A stretch of DNA of 64,000 nucleotides from assembly GCA_029260015.1 (NCBI GenBank), contig JAJDEB010000023.1:667457-731456 (forward strand), read 5' to 3'. Positions 16,821 through 25,035 of the stretch are shown piece by piece (positions within the stretch are counted from its first letter, which is position 1; each line of letters opens with the position of its first letter). The notes beneath the pieces are model-generated. The model made no database searches. It saw only the letters and a list, made by a program, of their open reading frames with translations, and was not told where the DNA came from. A program made the position numbers and the translations under genes. Source of the stretch: Phycisphaerae bacterium. Its GTDB lineage: Bacteria; Planctomycetota; Phycisphaerae; UBA1845.

Positions 16821-18959
16821 TTGGAACTGAAGGTACGATCGGTGACATTGGATGCTAGGAAGCATCTGACGGTGCGTTTCAGCCACCGGTTGCCCATCGC
16901 CGATTGGCACCCGCAACGCTTCGATGTCACCGCCTCCGATGGCACGACAGTCCCCATCAAAGCCGTCTACCCCTTCAAGCATCGCGGCGATCAATGCGCG
17001 GTCTATTCGATTGAAGTGGAACAACCGTTTGAATTTCCGCAGAAACGCTACATGCTAACGGTGGACGGACTCGGTGAACATCGCTGCCGCCCCGACTATA
17101 TCCTCCGAGATTCGGAGCAATTCTATGATGGCGACATCAAACTGGGTGCAACGTATTCACAGGCTTCGACCGAATTCGCCGTCTTTGCGCCAACCGCGAC
17201 GCAAGTAAAAATCGTACTTTCGAGCGAGCCACAAGGATCTGCCGATTTTTCAGAACACGCCCTAGCGGCGGTAGGCAAGGGTATCTGGCGTGCAAATGTA
17301 CCTGGCGATTGGGCCGGTCATTATTACGCTTTCAAAATAGCAGCCGCCGGGCTTGATCCAGATCGCGAAGTCATCGACCCATACGCAACCTGTACGCAAA
17401 GCCGACACCCGCGCTCGCTCATCGTTGACTTACCGTCCACCGATCCACCCGGATTCCGCACGCATACCTTCATCAGCGCCGAGTCGCCAACCGACGCAAT
17501 CATCTACGAAACGCACGCCCGCGACCTAACCATCGCCCCCGACTCCGGCGTGCAAGCCAAGGGTAAGTACACCGGGCTCACCGAAACCGCGACCCATCTT
17601 GATTCCGATCCATCGATCAGCACAGCCCTAAGCCATATTAAAGAATTGGGCGTCACGCATGTGCAGATCATGCCGATCCAAGACTTCGACAACGACGAAA
17701 CCAACGGCGACACCTACAACTGGGGATACATGCCGCTCCATTTCAATTCACCCGACGGCTGGTATGCGTCCGACGCGGTGGGCCCATCGCGCATCACCGA
17801 ACTCAAATCTGCGATTCAAGCATTTCATACCAACGGTATCGCCGTGATCCTTGACGTCGTGTACAACCACACCGCAGCCGGTGCTTCATTCGAAAACGTA
17901 GTTCCCGGGTACTATTTCCGACTCACACCAGCCGGCAACTTTTCAAACGGTTCCGGATGTGGAAACGAATTCGACAGTGAAGCGCCGATGGCCCGCAAGT
18001 TCCTGCTCGATTCGCTGCGCTACTGGGTGCGAGAATACAAAGTCGATGGCTTTCGTTTCGACCTAATGGGACTGACCGATTTTGAAACCATGAGGCAAAT
18101 TCGCAGCGAACTGACCAAAATCAATCCACATATTCTGCTCTACGGCGAACCTTGGGTGGCAGCCGCCACTCCGCTGAAAAACAAAACGGACAAATCCGCG
18201 ATTCACGGAAGCGGCATAGGCGCCTTCAACGATCACTTTCGAGACGCGATCAAAGGGTCGGGGGATGGCGGCGATACCGGCTTCATACAAACCGGCCAAG
18301 AGGTCGATGGAATCGTCAAAGGATTGATGGGAGCGGTTCACGATTGGGCGTACGATCCGACCGAAAGCATCAACTACTTCGAAGCCCATGATAACCTAAC
18401 GTGCTGGGATAAGCTGCTGCTTAGCGCCCCTGATGCGTCTGAGAAAGAACGTTGCCGGATGATGCGACTTGCATCTTTGATCCTCCTGACGTCGCAAGGC
18501 GTCGCATTCCTGCACAGCGGACAGGAAATGTGCCGCACCAAGGGCGGGAACCATAACAGCTACAACGCTCCTGATGAAACCAATCGGATCAACTGGACGC
18601 GTAAGAAAGCGTTTGCGAATGTTTGGAATTACACGCGCGGTCTGATTGCGCTACGCAAAGCCCATCAGCTGTTTCGGCTGCGCACCCGTAGCGAAGTTGA
18701 GAAACGAGTGCATTTCGCCAAACCACCGAGGCACAATTGCATCGTGTATCAGATTGACGGTGGCAACCTCGCCGGTGAGTCAGTGCAGCAAGCATGGGTA
18801 ATGCTTAACGGAAGCCCGGACGAGACGGAATTCGCACTTGCGAACGGATGTTGGAACGTACTCGTAGATGACATGCGCAGCGGCATCGAGAAGTTAGCGA
18901 CGGTTGAAAACAACGTGCGCGTGCGGGGTCGCTCGGGCATGGTGCTGGTACTTTCGTAA
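16821..18959 (+). CDS. pulA: Type I pullulanase / glycogen debranching GH13 enzyme
   Basis: The 712-residue protein hydrolyses alpha-1,6 branches. It has an N-terminal beta domain, a CBM48-like module (about 105-205, with TEFAVFAPTATQVKI), and a GH13 barrel. YNWGYMP (299-305) is the type I pullulanase signature in slightly altered form (usually YNWGYDP). Catalytic residues are Asp414 in GFRFDLMG, Glu443 in LLYGEPW and the Asp in EAHDN; DVVYNH is at 345-350. There is no signal peptide, so it acts in the cytosol on stored or imported glucan, together with the divergent glucan phosphorylase. The start is TTG with AAGGAA shortly upstream. Confidence 0.92.
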   Translation: MELKVRSVTLDARKHLTVRFSHRLPIADWHPQRFDVTASDGTTVPIKAVYPFKHRGDQCAVYSIEVEQPFEFPQKRYMLTVDGLGEHRCRPDYILRDSEQFYDGDIKLGATYSQASTEFAVFAPTATQVKIVLSSEPQGSADFSEHALAAVGKGIWRANVPGDWAGHYYAFKIAAAGLDPDREVIDPYATCTQSRHPRSLIVDLPSTDPPGFRTHTFISAESPTDAIIYETHARDLTIAPDSGVQAKGKYTGLTETATHLDSDPSISTALSHIKELGVTHVQIMPIQDFDNDETNGDTYNWGYMPLHFNSPDGWYASDAVGPSRITELKSAIQAFHTNGIAVILDVVYNHTAAGASFENVVPGYYFRLTPAGNFSNGSGCGNEFDSEAPMARKFLLDSLRYWVREYKVDGFRFDLMGLTDFETMRQIRSELTKINPHILLYGEPWVAAATPLKNKTDKSAIHGSGIGAFNDHFRDAIKGSGDGGDTGFIQTGQEVDGIVKGLMGAVHDWAYDPTESINYFEAHDNLTCWDKLLLSAPDASEKERCRMMRLASLILLTSQGVAFLHSGQEMCRTKGGNHNSYNAPDETNRINWTRKKAFANVWNYTRGLIALRKAHQLFRLRTRSEVEKRVHFAKPPRHNCIVYQIDGGNLAGESVQQAWVMLNGSPDETEFALANGCWNVLVDDMRSGIEKLATVENNVRVRGRSGMVLVLS

Positions 18960-18981
18960 TGAATTCGGAAGGACGGAAATA

Positions 18982-19839
18982 GTGCGACGATATGCATGCT
19001 TAAAAGTTTTGGGAATATTCGCGATTGTTTTTTTCGGCTACGAGAGCGCCGACGCGTGGGGGGCAGCTGGCCATCGTATTGTCGGTGACATTGCGTGGCA
19101 GCATTTGACGCCAACCGCACGAAAGGAAGTGTCGCGGCTACTCGGAACTGATACCAATTACCCGACGCTGGCCGACGCATGCGTATGGGCGGATGATGTT
19201 CGGCGCGATTCAAGCTACCGCTGGGCCAACCGGCTGCACTACCTGAACATCCCGGAATCAGAAAGTGCCTACGCAGCAGATCGCGATTGCAAACCAAAAA
19301 CCAATTGCCCATCAGACGCAAAGTGCCCACCACGCGACTGCGTAGTTTCGGCGATTAACTACTATCTGGAAGTACTCAAGAATCCAGAATCCACCACTCA
19401 AGACAAATGTATCGCATTAAAGTTCGTTGGGCACTTCGTCGGCGACATACATCAGCCACTGCATGCCGGATACGCACACGACCGAGGTGGTAACGATGTG
19501 CGCGTAGAATTCAATCATAACGTGACCAACCTACACAAGGTTTGGGATTCGATGATGATTCGCGAGATGGGTGGCTGGACCGGGATTGCGGCTTCGCTAA
19601 ATCTGGAATTGAAAGCTACCACCACAACCGAACGCCTAAAAGCCTGGTCAAGCGATCTCGACCCAGCCAACTGGGCCGTCGAATCCAACGCCCTCGTCCC
19701 GCAACTGTACAAGAACATTCCCAAGAGCGGACAAATCGGCGAGGAATATCAAAATGAACACACACCGATCATTCGCGCACAACTACAGAAAGCCGGTATC
19801 CGCTTAGCTGGCGTGCTAAATAGAACATTGGGAGTCTAG
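18982..19839 (+). CDS. Secreted S1/P1 nuclease
   Basis: The GTG at 18982, preceded by a GGAAGGACGGA purine run, gives a 285-residue preprotein. The signal peptide ends in ADA at residue 25, so the mature protein would begin with Trp26 in WGAAGHRIVG; in S1/P1 nucleases the N-terminal Trp amino group itself binds zinc, so this fits very well. Further zinc ligands are seen in ADACVWADD, RLHYLNIP, and KFVGHFVGDIHQPLHAG with DRGGND. The family degrades single-stranded DNA and RNA with three zinc ions. The longer in-frame ORF start inside the pullulanase end is rejected because it would bury the signal peptide. It probably scavenges nucleic acids outside the cytosol. Confidence 0.93.
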   Translation: MRRYACLKVLGIFAIVFFGYESADAWGAAGHRIVGDIAWQHLTPTARKEVSRLLGTDTNYPTLADACVWADDVRRDSSYRWANRLHYLNIPESESAYAADRDCKPKTNCPSDAKCPPRDCVVSAINYYLEVLKNPESTTQDKCIALKFVGHFVGDIHQPLHAGYAHDRGGNDVRVEFNHNVTNLHKVWDSMMIREMGGWTGIAASLNLELKATTTTERLKAWSSDLDPANWAVESNALVPQLYKNIPKSGQIGEEYQNEHTPIIRAQLQKAGIRLAGVLNRTLGV

Positions 19840-20405
19840 GTGGGCCGGAAGTCACTACTGCGATTCCGATCGCGCACTTGATCATGCCATCCTGCGGCGA
19901 TCTCACCGATTCTATTGGATGCGGTATTCTACCCACGGAAGACTATTCATTTCGGGAACAATCGATTAATTCGCAAATGTGAACGAAGGGGTACTTGCCT
20001 TATTGCGTTACGCCAAACTATCCATCGGTTTGAGTATCTACCGTAACGCAAACACCGAGCAAACGAGACTTGCCAGAGTGTACATGTTCACCAATCACTT
20101 GGGGAATCAACCCAAGTAAATCCTTCTGCAATAGGTTAAGTCAATCTCGCTTGCACAAAAATGCTTGAGCAAAACAATTTGACACATCGGCTGACCCACT
20201 CTGAATCAACATCGCTTCCCTTCCAATGTCCTATTGAAATGAATGCAAACTAAGTACGTTCTGTACTTTCTGCAACATAGCTTGGTCGTCGTGCAATCTT
20301 GCATCCAACATCTTCCGATACCGAATCTAATAATGAATAAGTGATTGAGCAGAAAGACGTACGGAACCCACGTCGGTCCACGTTCGCTTGAAAGGATACC
20401 ATCAG
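19840..20405. other. Intergenic region of 566 bp, no gene seen
   Basis: No ORF here looks coding on either strand. The stretch is AT-richer than its neighbours and contains the nested inverted repeat at 20003-20051 and a small CTTGGG/CCCAAG hairpin at 20098-20116. AAAGGA at 20391-20396 is the ribosome site of the next gene. Confidence 0.6.
20003..20051. repeat. Nested inverted repeat in intergenic DNA
   Basis: TTGCGTTACG at 20003-20012 is the exact reverse complement of CGTAACGCAA at 20042-20051. Within the 29-base loop CAAAC (20014-20018) and GTTTG (20028-20032) can pair as an inner stem. It could be an RNA structure in the nuclease 3' region or a protein-binding site; no T-run follows, so it is not a standard terminator. 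Confidence 0.6.
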
Positions 20406-21962
20406 ATGAAATGCACCTGGTCTTACACACGCCTTGCCATTGGTTTCTTGGTTACATTGTCAGCAGCATCTACATCTTCCGCGCAGCTACTCAACTCGTT
20501 TACGGTGGCACCGACTGATGGGCCCGCAGATGCTGGCCAAGTCATCGAATTAGAAATCCAAGCTACATCGATTCTTGGCCTGGGAATCCCGCTGTACCTG
20601 CCACCCGCAGTACTGCAAATCGCTGCAGACGCAGATGTATCGTTCTCGAATGCGCCCAGTGGATTCTCGCTCGTCGATCTGGGAAACGGTGTTGCAACGC
20701 TGACGGCTGGCTTGCTGCAAACGTTTGATAGTGACGGGATCATCACAATTGGAGTGACTCACACGAAGGCAGAAGACGTTGAGTTTTCCGTGTCTCTACT
20801 TGGGCTACCTGAAGTAGGTTCCGGAATCGCATCGTGGTTGCCAGGCCCGGTTAAATCACTCCTGTTATCCGAGCAGCCCGACACGATCGTGGCCGGCGAG
20901 CCCATCACGTTGGTCGTAACTTCATTCGACGAATTCCTAAACATCGTCACCGACGAAACCCATAACGTTGAAGTACTCTTGGAGGACAATCCCACCGGTG
21001 CTGTCTTGATGGGTGAGACGATCAAGGCAACTCAAGATGGCATCGCGTCTTGGGTGCCCGAGGACGAATTGACTCTTGATGTGCCCGGTGAAGACTACAC
21101 CATGCGGATCGTTCCAGACGGCATTTCTCTTCCGAATGTTGATACTTTGTTTACAACGCCCTTCGCCGTGCTCGCTCCCCCTGAAATTCCGGAAGACACT
21201 GACAGCAATGGCGACGGCGGTCCAGATGACGGCGATGAAGATACTGGCGATGACGATCCCGGTCCGGGCGGCGATGACGTGGAAGACTTTCCAATTCCGG
21301 ACGTTGGCGATGACGATGAAGGAAACACAACATTCTTCGACGACAGTGATGGTGACGGTGTTGCAGATGAAGACGAGAACGACGGCCCAGGAAACGGCGA
21401 TGCCAATGGCGACGGTATTCTTGATTCGCTGCAATCAAACGTAGCCGTCGTCAAAGCCGTCGGAGAGGGGTTCATCATGCTGACCGCTCCCGATGGAACT
21501 GCCATTGAAGGCGTGACGGTGGAAGACAGCCCGGCAGAAGCTTCTGCGTTGGCTGTCAGCTTTCCCGTTGGCTTGGTTCGATTTCGCATAAACGGCGTTG
21601 CTAGCGGAGGCATTCAATCAACCTTGCTCATGGAATTGGATGCTGATGAATTTGCGAAGGTAGACACGTTCTTTGCGTTTGGCCCCGAATCAGTAGAAGC
21701 CACGCCCCATTGGTTCGAGTTCATGTCGGATGGCCAAACTGGTGCAACGTTCCAGGCAAATGGGATTTCGTTGCTGCTAGTCGATGGTGCTCGCGGCGAC
21801 CTGGATCTTGAAGCCAACGAAACGCTTGAGTTTGTGGGTGGCCCCGCTGCGAAGATTCAGGCTCAAGGGGGATGTGGCTCGGGTGCTTGCGGGGCGGGCG
21901 CGACGGCTGCGGTCGTCTTTGTCTGCGTACCGTTCTTTTCCTGGAAACGCCGAACCCGTTAA
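20406..21962 (+). CDS. Secreted choice-of-anchor U domain protein with C-terminal sorting tail
   Basis: The 518-residue preprotein has a signal peptide ending near SSA (residue 26), a beta-rich domain (about 27-255), an Asp/Gly-rich linker (about 262-345) of calcium-binding look, and a choice-of-anchor U domain (about 345-485) with NGDGILDSLQ, TPHWFEF and LLLVDGARGDLDLEANE. It ends in a CTERM-like tail: GGCGSGACGAG, a short hydrophobic stretch (AAVVFVCVPFF) and a basic end SWKRRTR. Such tails are cut and anchored by sorting enzymes such as rhombosortase or exosortase kin; this one is unusual in carrying Cys residues. AAAGGA at 20391-20396 supports the ATG at 20406. No sorting protease gene lies nearby. 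Confidence 0.85.
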   Translation: MKCTWSYTRLAIGFLVTLSAASTSSAQLLNSFTVAPTDGPADAGQVIELEIQATSILGLGIPLYLPPAVLQIAADADVSFSNAPSGFSLVDLGNGVATLTAGLLQTFDSDGIITIGVTHTKAEDVEFSVSLLGLPEVGSGIASWLPGPVKSLLLSEQPDTIVAGEPITLVVTSFDEFLNIVTDETHNVEVLLEDNPTGAVLMGETIKATQDGIASWVPEDELTLDVPGEDYTMRIVPDGISLPNVDTLFTTPFAVLAPPEIPEDTDSNGDGGPDDGDEDTGDDDPGPGGDDVEDFPIPDVGDDDEGNTTFFDDSDGDGVADEDENDGPGNGDANGDGILDSLQSNVAVVKAVGEGFIMLTAPDGTAIEGVTVEDSPAEASALAVSFPVGLVRFRINGVASGGIQSTLLMELDADEFAKVDTFFAFGPESVEATPHWFEFMSDGQTGATFQANGISLLLVDGARGDLDLEANETLEFVGGPAAKIQAQGGCGSGACGAGATAAVVFVCVPFFSWKRRTR

Positions 21963-22048
21963 GCCCCTTTGAGGCACGCGTTCGCTTAGCATCATGACGA
22001 GTCAATTGAATCTTGACGCGCTATTGTGACGTTGACAGAATCAACCTC

Positions 22049-22516
22049 GTGAAAAAGGAACTGATCGAAGCTTGGCGGACAAATAACAGAATCAACCTCA
22101 TGTTGATTGATAAGATCACACCTGAGGGAATGAATGCCACGCTATCTATTCGCGGTGGGCGCGGTGTGGCTGGCGAATTCGCCCACATGCACAACGTCCG
22201 GCGGATGCACATTGAAAAGCGCGCCAAGGAACACCTTGAAGGACTGGTGAAGTTTCCAACCGGTGCGGTCCCCAGCAAAGCGGAGCTCAAAAAAGCGCTT
22301 CGATCGTCTGAAAAGGCGATCGAAGCGCTTTTAGTTGGTGCCCTCGAAAACAAACCAAAACACCGCGGGTTCAAGAAGGGCATCTTCACAACGCTGTCTT
22401 ACTTCGTAACGCACGAAGCCCACCATCGAGGCCGCATCCTCCTCACTCTCAAAGTCAGCGGCAACACACTCGACAAGAACACGCAAATGGGAATCTGGGC
22501 CTGGGATCAAATCTGA
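22049..22516 (+). CDS. DinB-like four-helix-bundle protein
   Basis: About 155 residues from the GTG at 22049; other in-frame starts exist at 22013 and the true one is not certain. EAWRTNNRINLMLIDKI opens the first helix, GVAGEFAHMHNVRRMHI carries the first His region and FVTHEAHHRGRILLTLKVSG the HxxxH-type motif of the DinB/YfiT superfamily, whose members bind a metal and often act as thiol-dependent transferases. The substrate is unknown. The gene stands alone, convergent with glnA, and shares with it the terminator region at 22529-22563. Confidence 0.78.
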   Translation: MKKELIEAWRTNNRINLMLIDKITPEGMNATLSIRGGRGVAGEFAHMHNVRRMHIEKRAKEHLEGLVKFPTGAVPSKAELKKALRSSEKAIEALLVGALENKPKHRGFKKGIFTTLSYFVTHEAHHRGRILLTLKVSGNTLDKNTQMGIWAWDQI

Positions 22517-22528
22517 ATCAATCGATGC

Positions 22529-22563
22529 AAAAAAACACCGCTTCAGCTTTGGCCAAAGCGGTG
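22529..22563 (-). terminator. Intrinsic terminator of the glutamine synthetase gene
   Basis: On the minus strand CACCGCTT (22563-22556) pairs with AAGCGGTG (22543-22536), followed at once by seven Ts. The loop holds a second palindrome, GCTTTGGCCAAAGC. It is 56 bases after the glnA stop. Confidence 0.85.
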
Positions 22564-22618
22564 CATTGAATCACATTAGTCACAGTGGCCCCAATGGCCC
22601 GACCGAGCGCCCTAACTC

Positions 22619-24070
22619 TTAGAACATGCTCCAGAGCATCTGGTTGGTGACTTCGTGATGGAACATGATTTCGCTGGGCTTGATCAGCGTGCCCAATTCC
22701 TTCGGACAGCGGTCTGCGGCCATCTGCTTGAGCTCGACATACTTGGCCTGCATGCCTTCGCCCAAAACCTTGGCGATGAATTCGCTCTTCTTAAAAAGCC
22801 GAATCGCGGACCCGATGTTGTCGGGCAGTACGCGCGTGCGGGGCCGCTTGTCAGGATCGACCGGGCTTGGATCGGGCCCTTCGATACCGGTCTTGAGCAG
22901 CGTGTAAAGCAACATATAAGGATTCGAATCGGGTGCCACACTTCGCACTTCAATGCGGGCTGAGTTCTGATTGCCCAGCGGAATGCGAATCATCGTCGAG
23001 CGATTAACCGCCGAGGACTTAATTTCATTCGGCGCTTCGTAATTCGGATCGAGACGACGATACGAATTCACGCTTGAATTGAGTACAAGGCAAATGTCAT
23101 CAGCCACATTTAGGATCCGACCTATGAATTGATGACCGAGCTTTGAAAGATTGTGTTCACCCTTGGCATCGTAAAACAGATTCTTACCGTCGCGCGAGAG
23201 TGAAATGTTGGTGTGCATTCCACTACCGTTAATCCCAGTGATCGGCTTGGGTAGGAACGACGCCGTCATGCCCTGTGCCTGCGCGACCTGTCGACAAATC
23301 AACTTGTAAAGCTGCATCTGGTCGGCTGCGACAAGGGCAGAGGAATAACTAAAATTCATTTCAAACTGCGACGGGCCAACTTCCGGATGGTCCTTTTCAT
23401 TGTAAAAAGCCATCGCACGTTGCACCTCCGCTGCGCTATCAATGAACTGACGCAACGGATCCTGCGGAAGCGAGTGGTAATATCCACCGGTCGATATGGG
23501 CTCAAACCCACCCGATTCTTTGATGCGCCGCTCGGCGTCGCGCCCCTTGAAAAGAAACCCCTCGATCTCTGCCGACACATGCGCGACGGTTTTGTCTTTC
23601 TTATAAAGCTCATCCGACAACTGCGAGAGGCGCGCCCGAAAGTCCGCCCGAAACGCCTTGCCTTCCTGATCCTGCACTTCGCCAAATACAACAACCTTGC
23701 CAGGACCAAAGATGTCTGAAGGCAACCAATAAAACGCCCCCCAATCAATCCCAAGACGCAGGTCAGATTGGGCAATTTCGGTAAATCCGCGAATACTGGA
23801 ACCGTCAAAAGTTAAGTTCTCAGCCGACTGGAGGAGGAACTTCTTGTCGTAGTCCAACATATGGAATCGACCTTCAAGATCAGTGAAGCAGACCGTGACG
23901 GCTTTGATTCGCTTTTCATCGGTGAGGTATTTTCGTCGCTGCTCTTGGATGACGCCCGGGTCGACCCGCTCAAGACGGTCCCGCTTTGCCGCAGCATTGA
24001 GGTCTTCCAATTCGCTGTAGTGAAGTTCGAGAAAATCGCGAAGTGCCGGTTTGTCCATCTTCAGGCTCAC
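22619..24070 (-). CDS. glnA: Glutamine synthetase, GSI family
   Basis: The 483-residue enzyme joins ammonia and glutamate with ATP to give glutamine. Family blocks visible are the N-terminal beta-grasp with DGSSIRGF, the metal and glutamate site SAEIEGFLF, HPEVGPSQFEMN, the NGSGMHTNISLS loop, the NRSTMIRIP segment and ARIEVRSVAPDSNPYM. The C-terminal region has no NLYDLP segment, so the adenylylation Tyr of enterobacterial GSI-beta is missing and control by GlnE is unlikely. The GTG at 24070 is the longest start; an ATG at 24058 is nearly as good. The gene is monocistronic and ends in a clear terminator. No sigma-54 site was found in front of it. Confidence 0.93.
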   Translation of the reverse strand: MSLKMDKPALRDFLELHYSELEDLNAAAKRDRLERVDPGVIQEQRRKYLTDEKRIKAVTVCFTDLEGRFHMLDYDKKFLLQSAENLTFDGSSIRGFTEIAQSDLRLGIDWGAFYWLPSDIFGPGKVVVFGEVQDQEGKAFRADFRARLSQLSDELYKKDKTVAHVSAEIEGFLFKGRDAERRIKESGGFEPISTGGYYHSLPQDPLRQFIDSAAEVQRAMAFYNEKDHPEVGPSQFEMNFSYSSALVAADQMQLYKLICRQVAQAQGMTASFLPKPITGINGSGMHTNISLSRDGKNLFYDAKGEHNLSKLGHQFIGRILNVADDICLVLNSSVNSYRRLDPNYEAPNEIKSSAVNRSTMIRIPLGNQNSARIEVRSVAPDSNPYMLLYTLLKTGIEGPDPSPVDPDKRPRTRVLPDNIGSAIRLFKKSEFIAKVLGEGMQAKYVELKQMAADRCPKELGTLIKPSEIMFHHEVTNQMLWSMF

Positions 24071-24672
24071 TTTTTCAATGTCAAACGCATTTTAGTAAAA
24101 CATTAACCCACAAGACTAACTCTTCGGTATTTTATGCTAAACTTAGTTAATGTTCAAGTAGGGTGGACGTCATAATGCCAGGGTAAAAGGGTCCAATAAT
24201 GCCCCATTGCGTTGATCCGCGGTGCGTGCCACTGGATATGAGAGTCCACGAGCGGAGAGAAGTGAGCAGGCCCAATCCGTCCCAAGCTGGCGGCTTGGAG
24301 GTCCTGACGAACGCAAGTGACATGTCGTTACGATGCCGACGCCATCATCAGATGGAGCGGGCAGCTGGCCTGCCTGTGAATTCGGAAGATGGGTTGGAAC
24401 CTTGCGTCGTGTGATGAGTTGGACATCACGATTTATTGAATCTCACATCCCCGCTGACCACGAAGGACTTGTACTGAAACGCTTGCGCAAAAGAGCAAGT
24501 GGCGCGAAAGATGTCGATAGTTGTCCGTTCGTTTGTTGCAGAAAATCTTGCATTGTGATTGCATCATTTTAGATGTCATTGCCATGCCCCAAGAAATCTG
24601 GCATACTTCGCGCGACTATTTGGTCTTGGTCATTTTTCTCATCATTGCATGAAATGAGTTAGGAGGGTTTCG
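24071..24672. other. Intergenic region of 602 bp with several hairpins, possible non-coding RNA
   Basis: This region separates divergent glnA and the HTH gene. Two short plus-strand ORFs here have no recognisable domain and I reject them. Three short perfect hairpins occur in a row: CCAAGC/GCTTGG (24282-24298), GGCAG/CTGCC (24360-24374) and GTGATG/CATCAC (24411-24429), in a purine-rich context. It could be a long 5' leader of the HTH-methyltransferase genes or a separate RNA. I do not recognise a known class; tmRNA, RNase P and SRP signatures were looked for and not seen. Confidence 0.35.
24661..24666 (+). promoter_or_regulatory. Perfect Shine-Dalgarno site before the HTH gene
   Basis: AGGAGG lies 6 bases before the GTG at 24673 and settles that start. 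Few genes in this window have such a full site. Confidence 0.75.
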
Positions 24673-24984
24673 GTGCGGACCATCACGAAGCAGGATTGCA
24701 AAGTGCTTGTTTCCGTTGTGAAACCGTCTGACCTGGGACCCAAGGGCAAAGAGATTTACAACCGCCTGTTTCAAGAGGCCTATGGCGTACCGTTCGACAT
24801 GGTGTCGCTCTTGCGCCAAGGGCGCCACACGATCACCCAACTCGAAAAGAAACTCAAGATGAGCCGGCGCACCGTCTTTCGTTATCTGCTGGCCATCGAA
24901 GAATGCGGATGCACAATCGAGTTGACCGACAAAGGGTATCGCATGACCGCCCCGGGCAAGACGTTTAGCCCGCTGCTGAAATAG
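24673..24984 (+). CDS. Small helix-turn-helix DNA-binding protein
   Basis: A 103-residue basic protein. Residues 53-75 (TITQLEKKLKMSRRTVFRYLLAI) form a helix-turn-helix of the HTH_11/DeoR style, and TIELTDKGYRMT (81-92) looks like the wing. There is no effector domain. The start is GTG with a perfect AGGAGG. The DNA methyltransferase gene begins directly after the stop, so this is probably a two-gene unit; a small HTH protein next to a methyltransferase recalls controllers of modification genes, but the wHTH type differs from the classic C proteins. The role is inferred from context only. Confidence 0.72.
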   Translation: MRTITKQDCKVLVSVVKPSDLGPKGKEIYNRLFQEAYGVPFDMVSLLRQGRHTITQLEKKLKMSRRTVFRYLLAIEECGCTIELTDKGYRMTAPGKTFSPLLK

Positions 24985-25035
24985 TTGCGAAGACCACCGC
25001 CATGGTCAGCCAGCCGCCAGAATCATCTATTGCAG

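Noticed and set aside
18904..18981. Longer start for the S1/P1 nuclease
   Set aside because: It would bury the signal peptide and overlap the pullulanase end; the GTG at 18982 has a purine-rich site ahead.
20206..20430. Minus-strand 74-residue ORF in the intergenic region before the anchor U gene
   Set aside because: No domain, and it overlaps the start and ribosome site of the real gene on the other strand.
21095..21613. Minus-strand 172-residue ORF, Ser/Pro-rich
   Set aside because: It is the antisense of the Asp/Gly-rich linker of the anchor U protein; its composition is explained by that.
24199..24572. Two overlapping plus-strand ORFs before the HTH gene
   Set aside because: Low-complexity translations without domains or ribosome sites, in a hairpin-rich stretch.
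24071..24600. tmRNA, RNase P RNA or SRP RNA
   Set aside because: The conserved sequence blocks of these RNAs were looked for here and in 34599-34981 and not found.
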